Shown: positions 15,706 through 24,100 of the stretch, piece by piece
Layout of the letters: each line of letters begins with the position of its first letter
Numbering within the stretch: position 1 is the first letter of the stretch
From: RUG14871 sp045539425
Lineage (GTDB): Bacteria; Bacillota_I; Bacilli_A; Erysipelotrichales; Erysipelotrichaceae
Direction of reading: 5' to 3'
DNA length: 64,000 bases
Assembly (NCBI GenBank): GCA_045539425.1
Contig: JAZQFH010000021.1
Span: forward strand, 1-64,000
Made by a program: the position numbers and the translations under genes
Notes under the pieces: generated by a model
The model's database searches: none
Told to the model about the DNA's origin: nothing
The model's input: only the letters and a program-made list of their open reading frames with translations

Positions 15706-16854
15706 ATGGCAGAAAAAAGAGATTATTATGAAGTATTGGAAATAGATAAAAGTGCCAGCGAGGAGGACATTAAAAAGGCCTACCGTCGCCTGGCAAAGAA
15801 ATACCATCCGGATGTCAACAAGGAACCGGGTGCGGAAGAGAAGTTCAAGGAAGTCAATGAGGCTTATGAGGTTTTAAGCGATCCGCAGAAGAAGGCAACC
15901 TACGACCAGTTCGGCTTTGCGGGACTGGAAGGCGCCGGAGGCATGGGCGGAAGCGGCTTTGAAGGCTTCAGCGGCGGCTTTGAGGACTTGGGCGATATCT
16001 TCGGTCAGTTCTTTGGCGGTGGCTTCGGAGGAAGCGGTTTCGGCGGTTTTGGCGGCTCTTCTCGCCGTTCCAGCTCGAACGGTCCCCGTAAAGGTCAGGA
16101 CCGCTTAATGGAGCTGCAGATCGACTTCATGGAGGCCATCAACGGCGTCACAAAGACGATTCCGCTCGAAGTGGATGAAACATGTACGGAATGTTTGGGC
16201 ACAGGTGCCAAGAGCAAGGACGACATCAAGGTCTGTCCGCGCTGTAACGGCAGCGGACGCGTCGTCACGCAGCAGCGTACGGCATTCGGAACCTTCCAGA
16301 GTCAGTCGGTCTGTCCGGACTGTAACGGAACGGGGAAGAAGATCCTCAACAAATGCCCGAAATGCAAAGGCAAGGGCTATGAGCACAAGCGCATCAAGAT
16401 CGATGCCAAGATCCCGGCAGGCATCCGCAGCGGCCAGCAGATCTTAGTGCCAAACAGAGGCGAGCGCGGAAGTAACGGCGGAGAAAACGGAGACCTCTAT
16501 ATCGAGGTTCTGGTCCGTGACCATAAGTACTTCCAGCGTGACGGTAAGGATATCTACATCACGGTTCCGATCAGCGCCATTGACGCAACGCTGGGCTGCA
16601 CGATCGATGTCCCGACGGTCTACGGAGACCTGCAGGTCAAAATTCCGGCAGGCATTCAGCCGGGCAAGAAGCTCAGACTCGAGGGAAAGGGCGTCAAGGA
16701 CATGCACGGCGGCAGAGCCGGGGATGAATACGTCATTGTCGATGTTCAGATCAAGAGCAAGCTGACAAGCAAGGAAAAGGAATATTACGAGAAAATCAGA
16801 GAGCTGGAAAGCAGAGAAAGCGTCTTTGACAAATTCAAGAAAGCTTTCCACTAA
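15706..16854 (+). CDS. dnaJ: Chaperone protein DnaJ (Hsp40)
   Basis: 382 residues from the ATG at 15706, where MAEKRDYYEVLEI gives the canonical J-domain start; a GTG 33 bases upstream is less likely. The J domain carries HPD (KYHPDVNKE), followed by a long Gly/Phe-rich region, four CxxCxGxG zinc motifs (CTECLGTG, CPRCNGSG, CPDCNGTG, CPKCKGKG) and the C-terminal substrate-binding domains. It stimulates DnaK ATPase and delivers clients. Six bases before the clpB SD region, so cotranscribed. Confidence 0.97.
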   Translation: MAEKRDYYEVLEIDKSASEEDIKKAYRRLAKKYHPDVNKEPGAEEKFKEVNEAYEVLSDPQKKATYDQFGFAGLEGAGGMGGSGFEGFSGGFEDLGDIFGQFFGGGFGGSGFGGFGGSSRRSSSNGPRKGQDRLMELQIDFMEAINGVTKTIPLEVDETCTECLGTGAKSKDDIKVCPRCNGSGRVVTQQRTAFGTFQSQSVCPDCNGTGKKILNKCPKCKGKGYEHKRIKIDAKIPAGIRSGQQILVPNRGERGSNGGENGDLYIEVLVRDHKYFQRDGKDIYITVPISAIDATLGCTIDVPTVYGDLQVKIPAGIQPGKKLRLEGKGVKDMHGGRAGDEYVIVDVQIKSKLTSKEKEYYEKIRELESRESVFDKFKKAFH

Positions 16855-16869
16855 CAGGAGGTGGATACT

Positions 16870-19440
16870 ATGAATATGGACGATTTAAGTGAACGGCTGC
16901 AGATCGTGATACAGGACGCAGTCCAGTTAGCGGTGCAGAATCACCACCCGGAAATCACAACCAGTCATTTACTCAAAGCCATTTTGAAAGACGATACATG
17001 TGACGGCATCTTCAAGGAAGCCAACATGAATAAGGGAGACGTGGAACAGATCGTCAACCGTTATTTCAATCAGATCGCCATCGTCAGCAACTACCAGCAG
17101 CCGTCTCTTTCCTATGAAGTGAACAAGACGCTGGTGGATGCGCAGGTGTATGCCCAGTCGATCGGCGACAAGGTCTTAAGCGTATCGCTGGTTCTGATCC
17201 ATCTGTTATTTAATAATGCTTCGGTATCGAAAGAGATCGTCAAGACCTTCGGTATCAACAAGAAGCAGATGCTGGAAATAGAAGAAAAGCGGAGAGGAGG
17301 GAAGAAAATGGTTGATGCAACAACAGAAAGTAATCTCAATGCTCTGGAAAAATACGGACGTGACATGGTTCAGGATGTCAAGGACGGCAAGATCGACCCG
17401 GTCATCGGAAGAGACGAGGAGATCCGCCGCATCATCCAGATCCTCTCACGGAAAACAAAGAATAACCCGATTCTGATCGGGGAGCCGGGCGTCGGTAAGA
17501 CGGCAATCGTCGAAGGAATCGCCTGGCGTATCATGAAAGGGGACGTCCCGACGAGCTTACTGGACAAGAAACTGATCGAGCTCGATATGGGTGCCCTGAT
17601 TGCGGGAGCGAAATTCCGCGGTGAATATGAAGAAAGATTAAAAGCGGTCCTCAATGAAGTGGAAGAAGCCAACGGCGGCATCATCCTCTTTATCGATGAG
17701 ATCCACAATCTGGTCGGTGCCGGTAAGACGGAAGGCAGCATGGATGCCGCCAACCTCTTAAAACCGATGCTGGCCAGAGGTGAGCTGCGCTGCATTGGCG
17801 CAACCACTTATGATGAATATCGCGAATACATTGAAAAAGACAAGGCGCTGGAGCGGAGATTCCAGAAGATCCAGGTCGATGAGCCGAGTATTGAAGATAC
17901 GATCAGCATCCTGCGTGGCTTAAAAGACCGTTTCGAATCCCATCACGGGGTGCAGATTCTGGATGAGGCCATCATTGCGGCGGCCACGCTTTCCCAGCGT
18001 TATATCACCGACAGATATCTGCCAGACAAGGCCATTGACTTAATTGATGAAGCCTGCGCTTCCATCAAGGTTGAAATGGAAAGTCTGCCGGATGAGATCG
18101 ATGAGCTCAACCGGAAAGTCATGCAGCTGGAGATTGAAGAAGCTGCCTTAAAGAAAGAGACGGATGCCAAAACGCAGGAAAGACTCAGTCAGCTGCGTCA
18201 GGAACTCGCCAACTATAAAGAGCAGCGGGAAGTCATCTACTCCAAGTGGGATCAGGAAAAGAAAGAACTTGCCGAAAGCAAGATGAATAAGGAACTTCTG
18301 GAGAAGGCGAAGCTGGATCTCGAAAAGGCCCAGAATGAAGCCAGATACGAAGAAGCTGCCAAACTGCAGTACGATACGATTCCGACGCTGCAGAAAAAGA
18401 TCAGCGAGAAGACAAACAAGAAGAGCAGTGATGACATGCTGATCCCGGAAACGGTCGATGCCGAAATGATCGCGCGGATCGTCTCCAAGTGGACACACAT
18501 CGAGATCAGCAAGCTGATGGACAGCGAGCGTCATAAACTGCTGGCTCTGGAAGATACGCTGCGTAAGAGAGTCATGGGCCAGGATGAAGCACTGCGCTTA
18601 GTCACGGAAGCCATTCTGCGCTCGAAAGCAAACATTCAGGATGCCAACCGTCCGATTGGTTCCTTCCTCTTCTTAGGCCCGACAGGTGTCGGTAAGACGG
18701 AAGTGGCCAAGGCACTGGCAGAACAGTTATTTGACTCCGAAAGCAAGATCATCCGTATCGACATGAGCGAATACATGGAGAAATTCAGCACCTCCCGTCT
18801 GATCGGTGCTCCTCCGGGATATGTCGGTTATGAAGAGGGCGGACAGCTGACGGAAGCGGTCAGAAGAAAACCGTATTCCATCGTTCTTCTGGACGAAGTG
18901 GAAAAAGCCCATCCGGATGTCTTCAACATTCTGCTGCAGATATTGGATGACGGACGCATCACGGATTCCAAGGGCGTGGTGGTCGACTTCAAGAACACGC
19001 TGATCATCATGACAAGTAACCTCGGTTCGCAATATGCGTTTGAAGACGATGCGGAGGTACGTAAGAAAGGGTATGAAGAAGCGGTACGTAACTTCTTTAA
19101 ACCGGAATTCGTTAACCGAATCGATGAGGTGATCATCTTCAACAAGCTGACGGATGATGTCATGGTACAGATCGCGGATAAATTCCTGCGTCAGACAGCC
19201 AACCGCTTAAAAGACCGCAACATTGAACTTGTGGTAACGGACGAAGCGAAGAAACTGATCATTGCGGAAGGCGTGGATCCGAACTTCGGCGCCAGACCGA
19301 TGAAGCGTTTCATTCAGAGAAACATCGAAACGAAGGTGGCGGAAGCCATCATCAAGGATGCCATCGAAGAAGATGCGAAGATCACGGTCGATGCCAAAGA
19401 CGGGGAATTCACTGTCACAACCGAACTCTATAACAAGTAA
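16870..19440 (+). CDS. clpB: ATP-dependent disaggregase ClpB
   Basis: 856 residues. Start at 16870 behind AGGAGGTG; a GTG nine bases upstream lies inside that SD. Clp_N domain residues 1-145, first AAA+ domain with Walker A GEPGVGKT and Walker B IILFIDEIHN, a coiled-coil middle domain (~400-520, required for DnaK-coupled disaggregation and absent from ClpA), second AAA+ domain with GPTGVGKT and IVLLDEVEKAHPDVFN. It resolubilises aggregates together with DnaKJE, in agreement with its place as last gene of the CIRCE operon. An internal start for a shorter form is listed separately. Confidence 0.97.
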   Translation: MNMDDLSERLQIVIQDAVQLAVQNHHPEITTSHLLKAILKDDTCDGIFKEANMNKGDVEQIVNRYFNQIAIVSNYQQPSLSYEVNKTLVDAQVYAQSIGDKVLSVSLVLIHLLFNNASVSKEIVKTFGINKKQMLEIEEKRRGGKKMVDATTESNLNALEKYGRDMVQDVKDGKIDPVIGRDEEIRRIIQILSRKTKNNPILIGEPGVGKTAIVEGIAWRIMKGDVPTSLLDKKLIELDMGALIAGAKFRGEYEERLKAVLNEVEEANGGIILFIDEIHNLVGAGKTEGSMDAANLLKPMLARGELRCIGATTYDEYREYIEKDKALERRFQKIQVDEPSIEDTISILRGLKDRFESHHGVQILDEAIIAAATLSQRYITDRYLPDKAIDLIDEACASIKVEMESLPDEIDELNRKVMQLEIEEAALKKETDAKTQERLSQLRQELANYKEQREVIYSKWDQEKKELAESKMNKELLEKAKLDLEKAQNEARYEEAAKLQYDTIPTLQKKISEKTNKKSSDDMLIPETVDAEMIARIVSKWTHIEISKLMDSERHKLLALEDTLRKRVMGQDEALRLVTEAILRSKANIQDANRPIGSFLFLGPTGVGKTEVAKALAEQLFDSESKIIRIDMSEYMEKFSTSRLIGAPPGYVGYEEGGQLTEAVRRKPYSIVLLDEVEKAHPDVFNILLQILDDGRITDSKGVVVDFKNTLIIMTSNLGSQYAFEDDAEVRKKGYEEAVRNFFKPEFVNRIDEVIIFNKLTDDVMVQIADKFLRQTANRLKDRNIELVVTDEAKKLIIAEGVDPNFGARPMKRFIQRNIETKVAEAIIKDAIEEDAKITVDAKDGEFTVTTELYNK
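17296..17310 (+). promoter_or_regulatory. Internal SD and ATG within clpB (candidate short ClpB start)
   Basis: GGAGG at 17296-17300 is 7 bases before an in-frame ATG (17308), codon 147. Translation from it would give a ClpB lacking the N-terminal domain. E. coli ClpB is known to use an internal start near this position to make an 80-kDa form. Confidence 0.6.
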
Positions 19441-19450
19441 AATCATACGA

Positions 19451-19481
19451 AGTGACCTGTTTGGACAGGTCACTTTTTTTG
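19451..19481 (+). terminator. Terminator of the heat-shock operon
   Basis: Perfect 10-bp stem AGTGACCTGT / ACAGGTCACT around TTGG, followed by a run of seven T. Confidence 0.95.
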
Positions 19482-19495
19482 TGAAAGCATATGAA

Positions 19496-19524
19496 TTGAT
19501 AAAAAAATCACAAAGTGTTAAAGT
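19496..19524 (+). promoter_or_regulatory. Candidate promoter of the 3-hydroxyacyl-CoA dehydrogenase gene
   Basis: TTGATA, 17-bp spacer, TAAAGT; the ATG at 19556 is 31 bases further on, behind AGGAGG. Confidence 0.5.
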
Positions 19525-19555
19525 AAAAGTGAAGACAATAGGAGGAATATGTATT

Positions 19556-20524
19556 ATGAGTCTGAATAAAGTAGTTGTCGCCGGGGGAGGCGTACTGGGA
19601 ACCCAGATCGGTTTGATGTGTGCCTATTGCGGAAAGGATGTCACATTCTGGCTGAGAAGTGAGAGCTCCATTACGCGCACCCAGCCGAAAATCGAGCGTT
19701 ACAGCTCACTGATGTTACAGGATCTTGCGACTGCCAAGGCGTTAGTCGGCAGCCCGATGGGCCGCTTCGTCTATCCGAAAGGTCTGATCCGTAACTGGGA
19801 CAGCGTTACGGCAGAGGAAATCGATACACTTTTGGAAAATGCCAAAAAGAATTTTGCGGATAATGTTCATATTGAAATTGATATGGCCAAGGCACTAAAA
19901 GATGCAGATATCGTCATTGAATCCATGTCCGAAGACCCGCAGGCAAAGATCGGCATCTATACGGCCATGAAAGATCTTCTGGATGAGAAGACAATCTTAG
20001 TCACCAACTCTTCCACGCTCTTACCGAGCAGTTTCGCGGAATATACGGGCAGACCTGCAAAATACTGCGCACTGCACTTTGCGAATACGATCTGGAAAAA
20101 CAATACGGCCGAAGTCATGGGACACGCCGGAACAAGTCCGGAAGTCTATGAGGAAGTCGTGAAGTTTGCGGATGAGATCAACATGGTACCGCTGCAGCTG
20201 CATAAAGAGCAGCCGGGCTACATACTAAACAGCATGCTGGTTCCGTTCCTCAGCGCCGCCCAGGGCTTATGGGCAAACGGTGTTGCGGATGTCGAAACGA
20301 TCGACAAGACGTGGAAACTGGCCACCGGTGCTCCGGCAGGTCCGTTCCAGATTCTCGATATCGTCGGACTGGAAACAGCCTATAACATCAACCAGATGAA
20401 ACCGGAAGCCAAAGTCGAAGGAAGCACGATCAACATGATCGGCAAACTCTTAAAAGAGAAGATCGACAAAGGCGAGACAGGCGTCAATGCCGGCAAGGGT
20501 TTCTACGACTACAGCAAGAAATAG
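19556..20524 (+). CDS. 3-hydroxyacyl-CoA dehydrogenase (3-hydroxybutyryl-CoA type)
   Basis: 322 residues. NAD(P)-binding start KVVVAGGGVLGTQIGLMCAYCGKDV, then DADIVIESMSEDPQAKIGIY and TNSSTLLPSSFAEY, then the catalytic histidine region ALHFANTIWKNNTAEVMG, and the C-terminal helical domain (PGYILNSMLVPFLSAAQGLWANGVA). Such enzymes interconvert acetoacetyl-CoA and 3-hydroxybutyryl-CoA in butyrate formation or act in beta-oxidation. It stands alone between terminators, with none of the thiolase/crotonase partners nearby, so the exact substrate is open. Start set by AGGAGG at 19540-19545; the longer frame would begin inside clpB. Confidence 0.88.
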   Translation: MSLNKVVVAGGGVLGTQIGLMCAYCGKDVTFWLRSESSITRTQPKIERYSSLMLQDLATAKALVGSPMGRFVYPKGLIRNWDSVTAEEIDTLLENAKKNFADNVHIEIDMAKALKDADIVIESMSEDPQAKIGIYTAMKDLLDEKTILVTNSSTLLPSSFAEYTGRPAKYCALHFANTIWKNNTAEVMGHAGTSPEVYEEVVKFADEINMVPLQLHKEQPGYILNSMLVPFLSAAQGLWANGVADVETIDKTWKLATGAPAGPFQILDIVGLETAYNINQMKPEAKVEGSTINMIGKLLKEKIDKGETGVNAGKGFYDYSKK

Positions 20525-20532
20525 TCATTCAT

Positions 20533-20559
20533 AGCTGCCTTCGGGCAGCTTTTCTTTTA
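20533..20559 (+). terminator. Rho-independent terminator
   Basis: 7-bp stem AGCTGCC / GGCAGCT with a UUCG tetraloop, followed by TTTCTTTT. Confidence 0.9.
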
Positions 20560-20751
20560 TTCTAGAATAAATAGCAATACAGATTTGCTCTATTGCCCCA
20601 GAGCTGAAATCGAAATAAAGCGCATGCCGTCTTGTTCGTTTATGCTGTGAATTGATTTTCCGTGATGTTGTTCTGATCTATCGAGGTATTCGATTATTAT
20701 TAGCCGGTATTTGTATTATTGTAACAGTAAAGCTTATTCGGAAATCTGGTT
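20560..20751. other. Intergenic region, no gene recognised
   Basis: AT-rich stretch with frequent stops in all frames as far as I can read. It borders the recombinase remnant and probably is the left edge of the variable island. Confidence 0.5.
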
Positions 20752-20886
20752 ATGTTTTTCAGGAATACAATCAGGGAAAGAGTAAGTACTGCTCAGCAGA
20801 ATGAAGACAGACAGATAATCGCTTTAACAGGATTTGGAGTAGAGAAAAAGAATACTTATATCGATAAGCAATCGGGAAAGCTTTAA
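20752..20886 (+). pseudogene. Serine recombinase (resolvase) N-terminal remnant
   Basis: The frame reads MFFRNTIRE followed by RVSTAQQNEDRQIIALTGFG, then VEKKNTYIDKQSGK, then a stop. RVST-x-x-QNEDRQ-x-IAL ... YxDKQSGK is the core of the resolvase/invertase N-terminal domain. The conserved first strand with its tyrosine (YGYxR) is replaced by unrelated codons, and everything after DKQSGK, including the rest of the catalytic domain and the DNA-binding HTH, is missing. So this is a broken piece of a mobile-element gene and marks past insertion or deletion at this site. Confidence 0.75.
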
Positions 20887-21087
20887 CATTTTTGTAACAA
20901 TATTTTGCTAAAACAGTATACATGAGGTGAGTTATGGATTGGTGTAATTTTTCGAGAAAGTAGGTGGGCTGATCAATTATCGAACATGTCACATTGCAGC
21001 ACTTGAGGGTGTATAAAAATCCTCGGATATGTTGAACAATCATTTTAATTGGGGGGTATTGCATTTCCGAACATACCTTTCCGGCAG
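20887..21087. other. Intergenic region, no gene recognised
   Basis: Contains short open frames only (for example MDWCNFSRK from 20935, behind GAGGTG) that match nothing I know. It lies downstream of the TetR gene, whose reading frame ends at 21088. Confidence 0.4.
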
Positions 21088-21699
21088 TTATATTACACGT
21101 TCTGGCATTTCGTTTTTGCGTTTAATTAAAAACTGCTCTGCCAGGGTTTTGATTAATCCTTTCTGCAGCATTCCGTATTCAAGATAGAAAGATTCATCAA
21201 TTGTCAGTTCTCCATATCCAAAAGTCTGTATCTGCTCTTCAATAATGCCGGAAAGAGAAATATCAATTATCTTGTTTTTAGATTTATCTGTTCTGTAGTG
21301 ATCAAGGCCTATGTCTTCCTTAAATCTCTCGCGCTGATTATTTCTGTACCAGAGGGCAAACTCGGGATGCCTGGATTCACAGACCAGGGGAACAAGGTAT
21401 TCTTTTCGCGTTTTAAAATACATGTACATTTCCTTATAGAAATCATTAAAGTTACCTTCTGATCTGGTAGATGAGGAATAAATATCAACAATCTCACTTT
21501 TCAGCCAGTTGATCAGTTCATCAAGTACTTCACCTGTATTGTGGTAATAAAAGTAGAAGGTAGAACGGTTGATGTGTGCCAGGGCAGTGATTTCCTTGAT
21601 GCTCATGACATTCTGATAATGATATTTCTGATACAGTTTCCAGAAAGCATTTCTTATTTCTTCTATGGTTTCGTTTCTTGCGTTTTGATAAAAACCCAT
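21088..21699 (-). CDS. TetR/AcrR-family regulator of the ACGX locus
   Basis: 203 residues, SD AAGGAGA before the ATG at 21699. The N-terminal HTH reads ETIEEIRNAFWKLYQKYHYQN-VMSIKEITALAHINRSTFYFYYHNTGEVLDEL, the TetR pattern with the conserved INRSTFYxYF-type recognition helix. The C-terminal ligand-binding part is not recognisable in detail. It is divergent from the Cys-rich peptide operon, with a near-perfect 29-bp palindrome in the shared region, so it very probably represses both itself and the operon. Inducer unknown. Confidence 0.88.
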   Translation of the reverse strand: MGFYQNARNETIEEIRNAFWKLYQKYHYQNVMSIKEITALAHINRSTFYFYYHNTGEVLDELINWLKSEIVDIYSSSTRSEGNFNDFYKEMYMYFKTRKEYLVPLVCESRHPEFALWYRNNQRERFKEDIGLDHYRTDKSKNKIIDISLSGIIEEQIQTFGYGELTIDESFYLEYGMLQKGLIKTLAEQFLIKRKNEMPERVI

Positions 21700-21729
21700 G
21701 TGGATAGTCTCCTTTTTCTATACTGTAAC

Positions 21730-21758
21730 ACAAAATCGGACAATATGTCTGATTTTGT
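21730..21758. promoter_or_regulatory. TetR-type operator palindrome
   Basis: ACAAAATCGGACA-ATA-TGTCTGATTTTGT: 13-base arms with a single mismatch and a 3-base centre. It lies between the divergent TetR and peptide genes and reaches the -35 side of the peptide promoter. Confidence 0.85.
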
Positions 21759-21781
21759 TGGAAGGATTACGCAAATATAAT
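21753..21781 (+). promoter_or_regulatory. Candidate promoter of the ACGX peptide operon
   Basis: TATAAT at 21776-21781 with a poor TTTTGT 17 bases upstream that overlaps the palindrome. The ATG follows at 21818 behind AGGAGG. Confidence 0.55.
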
Positions 21782-21817
21782 GCTATGATTTTGTTAAAGA
21801 AAACAGGAGGTATTAAC

Positions 21818-22060
21818 ATGGCTCTTAAGAATTTATTTGGAAAAGATGTTGCTGCTTCAGCATGCGGCACAGCTTGCGGTACTAATGACAAACCTGAAGA
21901 AGAAGTAAAGGAAACTCCATCAGCTTGCGGAAGTGCCTGCGGCGCTGCTGATAAGCCTGAAGAAGAAACAGCTCCAAGTGCCTGTGGTGCAGCAGACAAA
22001 CCGGAAGAAACAACACCAAGTGCCTGTGGCACAGCATGCGGTGCAGGGGATAAGGAATAA
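21818..22060 (+). CDS. ACGX-repeat cysteine-rich peptide (predicted RiPP precursor)
   Basis: 80 residues with a perfect AGGAGG. After a short leader-like start (MALKNLFGKDVAA) come seven ACG units, at Cys 16, 20, 37, 41, 56, 70 and 74, arranged as SACGxACG or SACG blocks separated by DKPEE spacers. This is the layout of the ACGX-repeat peptides that accompany the radical SAM/SPASM proteins of the 'ACGX system'. The partner enzyme is encoded 56 bases downstream. A modification at or near the Cys residues is expected; the mature product is, to my knowledge, not characterised. The start at 21818 is preferred because the longer frame begins upstream of the operator. Confidence 0.88.
   Translation: MALKNLFGKDVAASACGTACGTNDKPEEEVKETPSACGSACGAADKPEEETAPSACGAADKPEETTPSACGTACGAGDKE
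21857..22048 (+). repeat. Tandem ACG/DKPEE-encoding repeat block
   Basis: Four imperfect units encoding SACG(xACG)xx-DKPEE with spacing that varies between units. The variation in unit length indicates expansion and contraction within the peptide gene. Confidence 0.75.
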
Positions 22061-22116
22061 TGAATAAAGGTGTGCTTTGAATGGAGCACACCTTATCCTT
22101 ATTTGGAGGAATCAAC

Positions 22117-23148
22117 ATGAAATATTTTTCTTTTCAATGGCATATAACCGAAGAATGTGATCAGAGATGCAAGCACTGCTACATCTATGCTTTGGGAAGT
22201 CATGCTACATTCAAAATGATGACAGTTGAACAGATGAAAACCGTTATTGATAATATTGAAAGATTTAAAAGGAAATCCAACAGAGAACCATACATGTACA
22301 TTACAGGCGGTGATCCGATTCTGCATCCTGATTTCTGGACACTGCTGGAGATGATCAGAGAGAAAAAATGGAGAATTGCCATATTGGGTAATCCATTCCA
22401 CCTCAACGAAGAAAACTGCCGCAGGATGTATGAATGCGGAGTCAGAAAATACCAGCTCTCTCTTGATGGGCTAAGAGATACGCATGACAGGATCAGACAG
22501 CCTGGATCATATGATGCAACAGTTGAAAAGGTGGATGTTTTACAGAAAGCCGGCATTCAGGTAGCCTGCATGACAACTGTATCAAAATGGAATTACAGAG
22601 AGATACCGGCTTTAATAGATGAAGTTGTCAAAGCCAATTTTGACATTTTTGCTTTTGCCAGATACTGTCCTTCATTTGAAGACAGAGATATCTGCTGTTC
22701 ACCTGAAGAATACAAATGGCTGTTAACAGAGTGTGATGCCAAGTTCCAGCAGCATAAGGGATCTAATACCTTCTTTTCTTTGAAAGATCATCTGTGGACT
22801 CTGTATCTGTATGAACAGGGAAGATTTCATCCGGAGGATTATCCGGATGATGATTATGTATATGAGGGATGTAATTGTGGTAATGCTCATTTTACCATTC
22901 TTTCTGATGGGGCATGTTATGCCTGCCGCAGAATGGAATCAAAGGTGGGAAATGCTCTGGAAGATGATCTTTTTGATCTGTTTACCGGAGAGAAAATGGA
23001 TGAATACCGTATTTACGAGAGGTTTGAAAAGTGCAGCAAGTGTCCTTTGTTAAGATTCTGCAGAGGATGTCCGGCTGTGGCATATGGTTACAGTGGCGGC
23101 AATATGTATGCTGCTGACCCGGAGTGCTGGTACCAGATAAAGGAGTAA
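22117..23148 (+). CDS. Radical SAM/SPASM peptide-modifying enzyme, ACGX system
   Basis: 343 residues; start at 22117 set by GGAGG at 22104-22108 region. The radical SAM motif is ECDQRCKHCY (CxxxCxxC), with GGDP and QLSLDG motifs of the family. The C-terminus is a SPASM domain with many cysteines (GCNCGN, GACYACRRM, CSKCPLLRFCRGCPA, ECWYQ) that would hold two auxiliary Fe-S clusters. Enzymes of this class install thioether or other cross-links in ribosomal peptides. Its substrate should be the upstream Cys-rich peptide. Cotranscribed with the next genes (3-base gap to the MDR gene). Confidence 0.92.
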   Translation: MKYFSFQWHITEECDQRCKHCYIYALGSHATFKMMTVEQMKTVIDNIERFKRKSNREPYMYITGGDPILHPDFWTLLEMIREKKWRIAILGNPFHLNEENCRRMYECGVRKYQLSLDGLRDTHDRIRQPGSYDATVEKVDVLQKAGIQVACMTTVSKWNYREIPALIDEVVKANFDIFAFARYCPSFEDRDICCSPEEYKWLLTECDAKFQQHKGSNTFFSLKDHLWTLYLYEQGRFHPEDYPDDDYVYEGCNCGNAHFTILSDGACYACRRMESKVGNALEDDLFDLFTGEKMDEYRIYERFEKCSKCPLLRFCRGCPAVAYGYSGGNMYAADPECWYQIKE

Positions 23149-23151
23149 GCA

Positions 23152-24099
23152 ATGAAAGCTGTATTAATAGATAAACCGACAGGCTCAGAAGAAATAGAAT
23201 TACAGGAAGTATGTATTCCATCAGTAAGACCGGGCTGGGTCTTAGTTAAGGTAAAAGCGTTTGGTATCAATCACAGTGAAAAACTGTTAAGAATGTTTGA
23301 AATCAGAAATGATTACATTCAGAAACCTGTCATTCCGGGGATTGAATGTGCCGGGGAAATAGTTAATCCCTCTGATTCTGCCTTTGCGAAAGGAGATAAG
23401 GTCATCGCCTTAATGGGAGGCATGGGAAGAAGTTTTAACGGTTCTTATTCCGAATATGCCTTATTGCCTGCCAGAATTGTTTTTAAAATAGATTCAAAGT
23501 TATCATGGGAAGAACTTGGTGCCATTCCTGAAACATACTTTACGGCTTATGGAAGTCTGTTTGAATGTCTTAATCTTGTAAAAGATGATATTCTTATGAT
23601 CAGGGGAGCTACCTGTGCGTTAGGTTATGCCGCAATCAGTCTTGCCAAGGCAGCAGGATGTAAAGTTATTGGCACAACACATAAAGAAGACAAGGTTTCA
23701 TTGCTTAAGGATTGTGATGAAGTCCTGGTAGATGATGGAAGTCTGGCTGGAAAGATTCACGTAAATAAAGTACTTGAACTGATTGGGCCAAAAACGATCA
23801 GAGACTCATTGAAATGTCTGTACAGGGGTGGAATAGTCTGTCACACCGGCATATTGGGAGGCGTTTATACTCTGGAGGGCTTTGATCCAATCAAGGAGAT
23901 ACCGAATGGATGCTACCTGACGGGTTTTTATTCCAATTTTCCTACTAAGAAGATAATAGATGAAATGTTTGAATTCTTTAACAGGCATGAACTGAAGCCG
24001 GTAATTGGCAGTGTCTATTCCTTCAGGGATATCAGAACAGCGTTGATGGATATCGACGCCCATAAGACGGAAGGTAAAGTAGTAATAAGGGTGGATTAA
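23152..24099 (+). CDS. Zinc-independent MDR oxidoreductase (quinone reductase-like)
   Basis: 315 residues. The GroES-like N-terminal part (MKAVLIDKPTG..., VKAFGINHSEKL, IPGIECAGEIV) and the Rossmann part (IRGATCALGYAAISLAKAAGCKVIGTT) match quinone oxidoreductase-like medium-chain reductases; the zinc-binding cysteines of alcohol dehydrogenases are absent. It would reduce an enone, quinone or similar group with NAD(P)H. It begins 3 bases after the radical SAM gene and ends 1 base before the nitroreductase gene, so it belongs to the same operon and may tailor the peptide or handle its redox partner. Function in the pathway is inferred from position. Confidence 0.83.
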   Translation: MKAVLIDKPTGSEEIELQEVCIPSVRPGWVLVKVKAFGINHSEKLLRMFEIRNDYIQKPVIPGIECAGEIVNPSDSAFAKGDKVIALMGGMGRSFNGSYSEYALLPARIVFKIDSKLSWEELGAIPETYFTAYGSLFECLNLVKDDILMIRGATCALGYAAISLAKAAGCKVIGTTHKEDKVSLLKDCDEVLVDDGSLAGKIHVNKVLELIGPKTIRDSLKCLYRGGIVCHTGILGGVYTLEGFDPIKEIPNGCYLTGFYSNFPTKKIIDEMFEFFNRHELKPVIGSVYSFRDIRTALMDIDAHKTEGKVVIRVD

Positions 24100-24100
24100 T

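Noticed and set aside
21857..22048. Repeat block considered as a CRISPR array
   Set aside because: Units are short, uneven, in frame and coding; there are no unique spacers and no cas genes.
21718..22118. Minus-strand frames opposite the Cys-repeat peptide gene
   Set aside because: They arise from the repeat structure of the ACG codons; no SD, and the translations are low-complexity.
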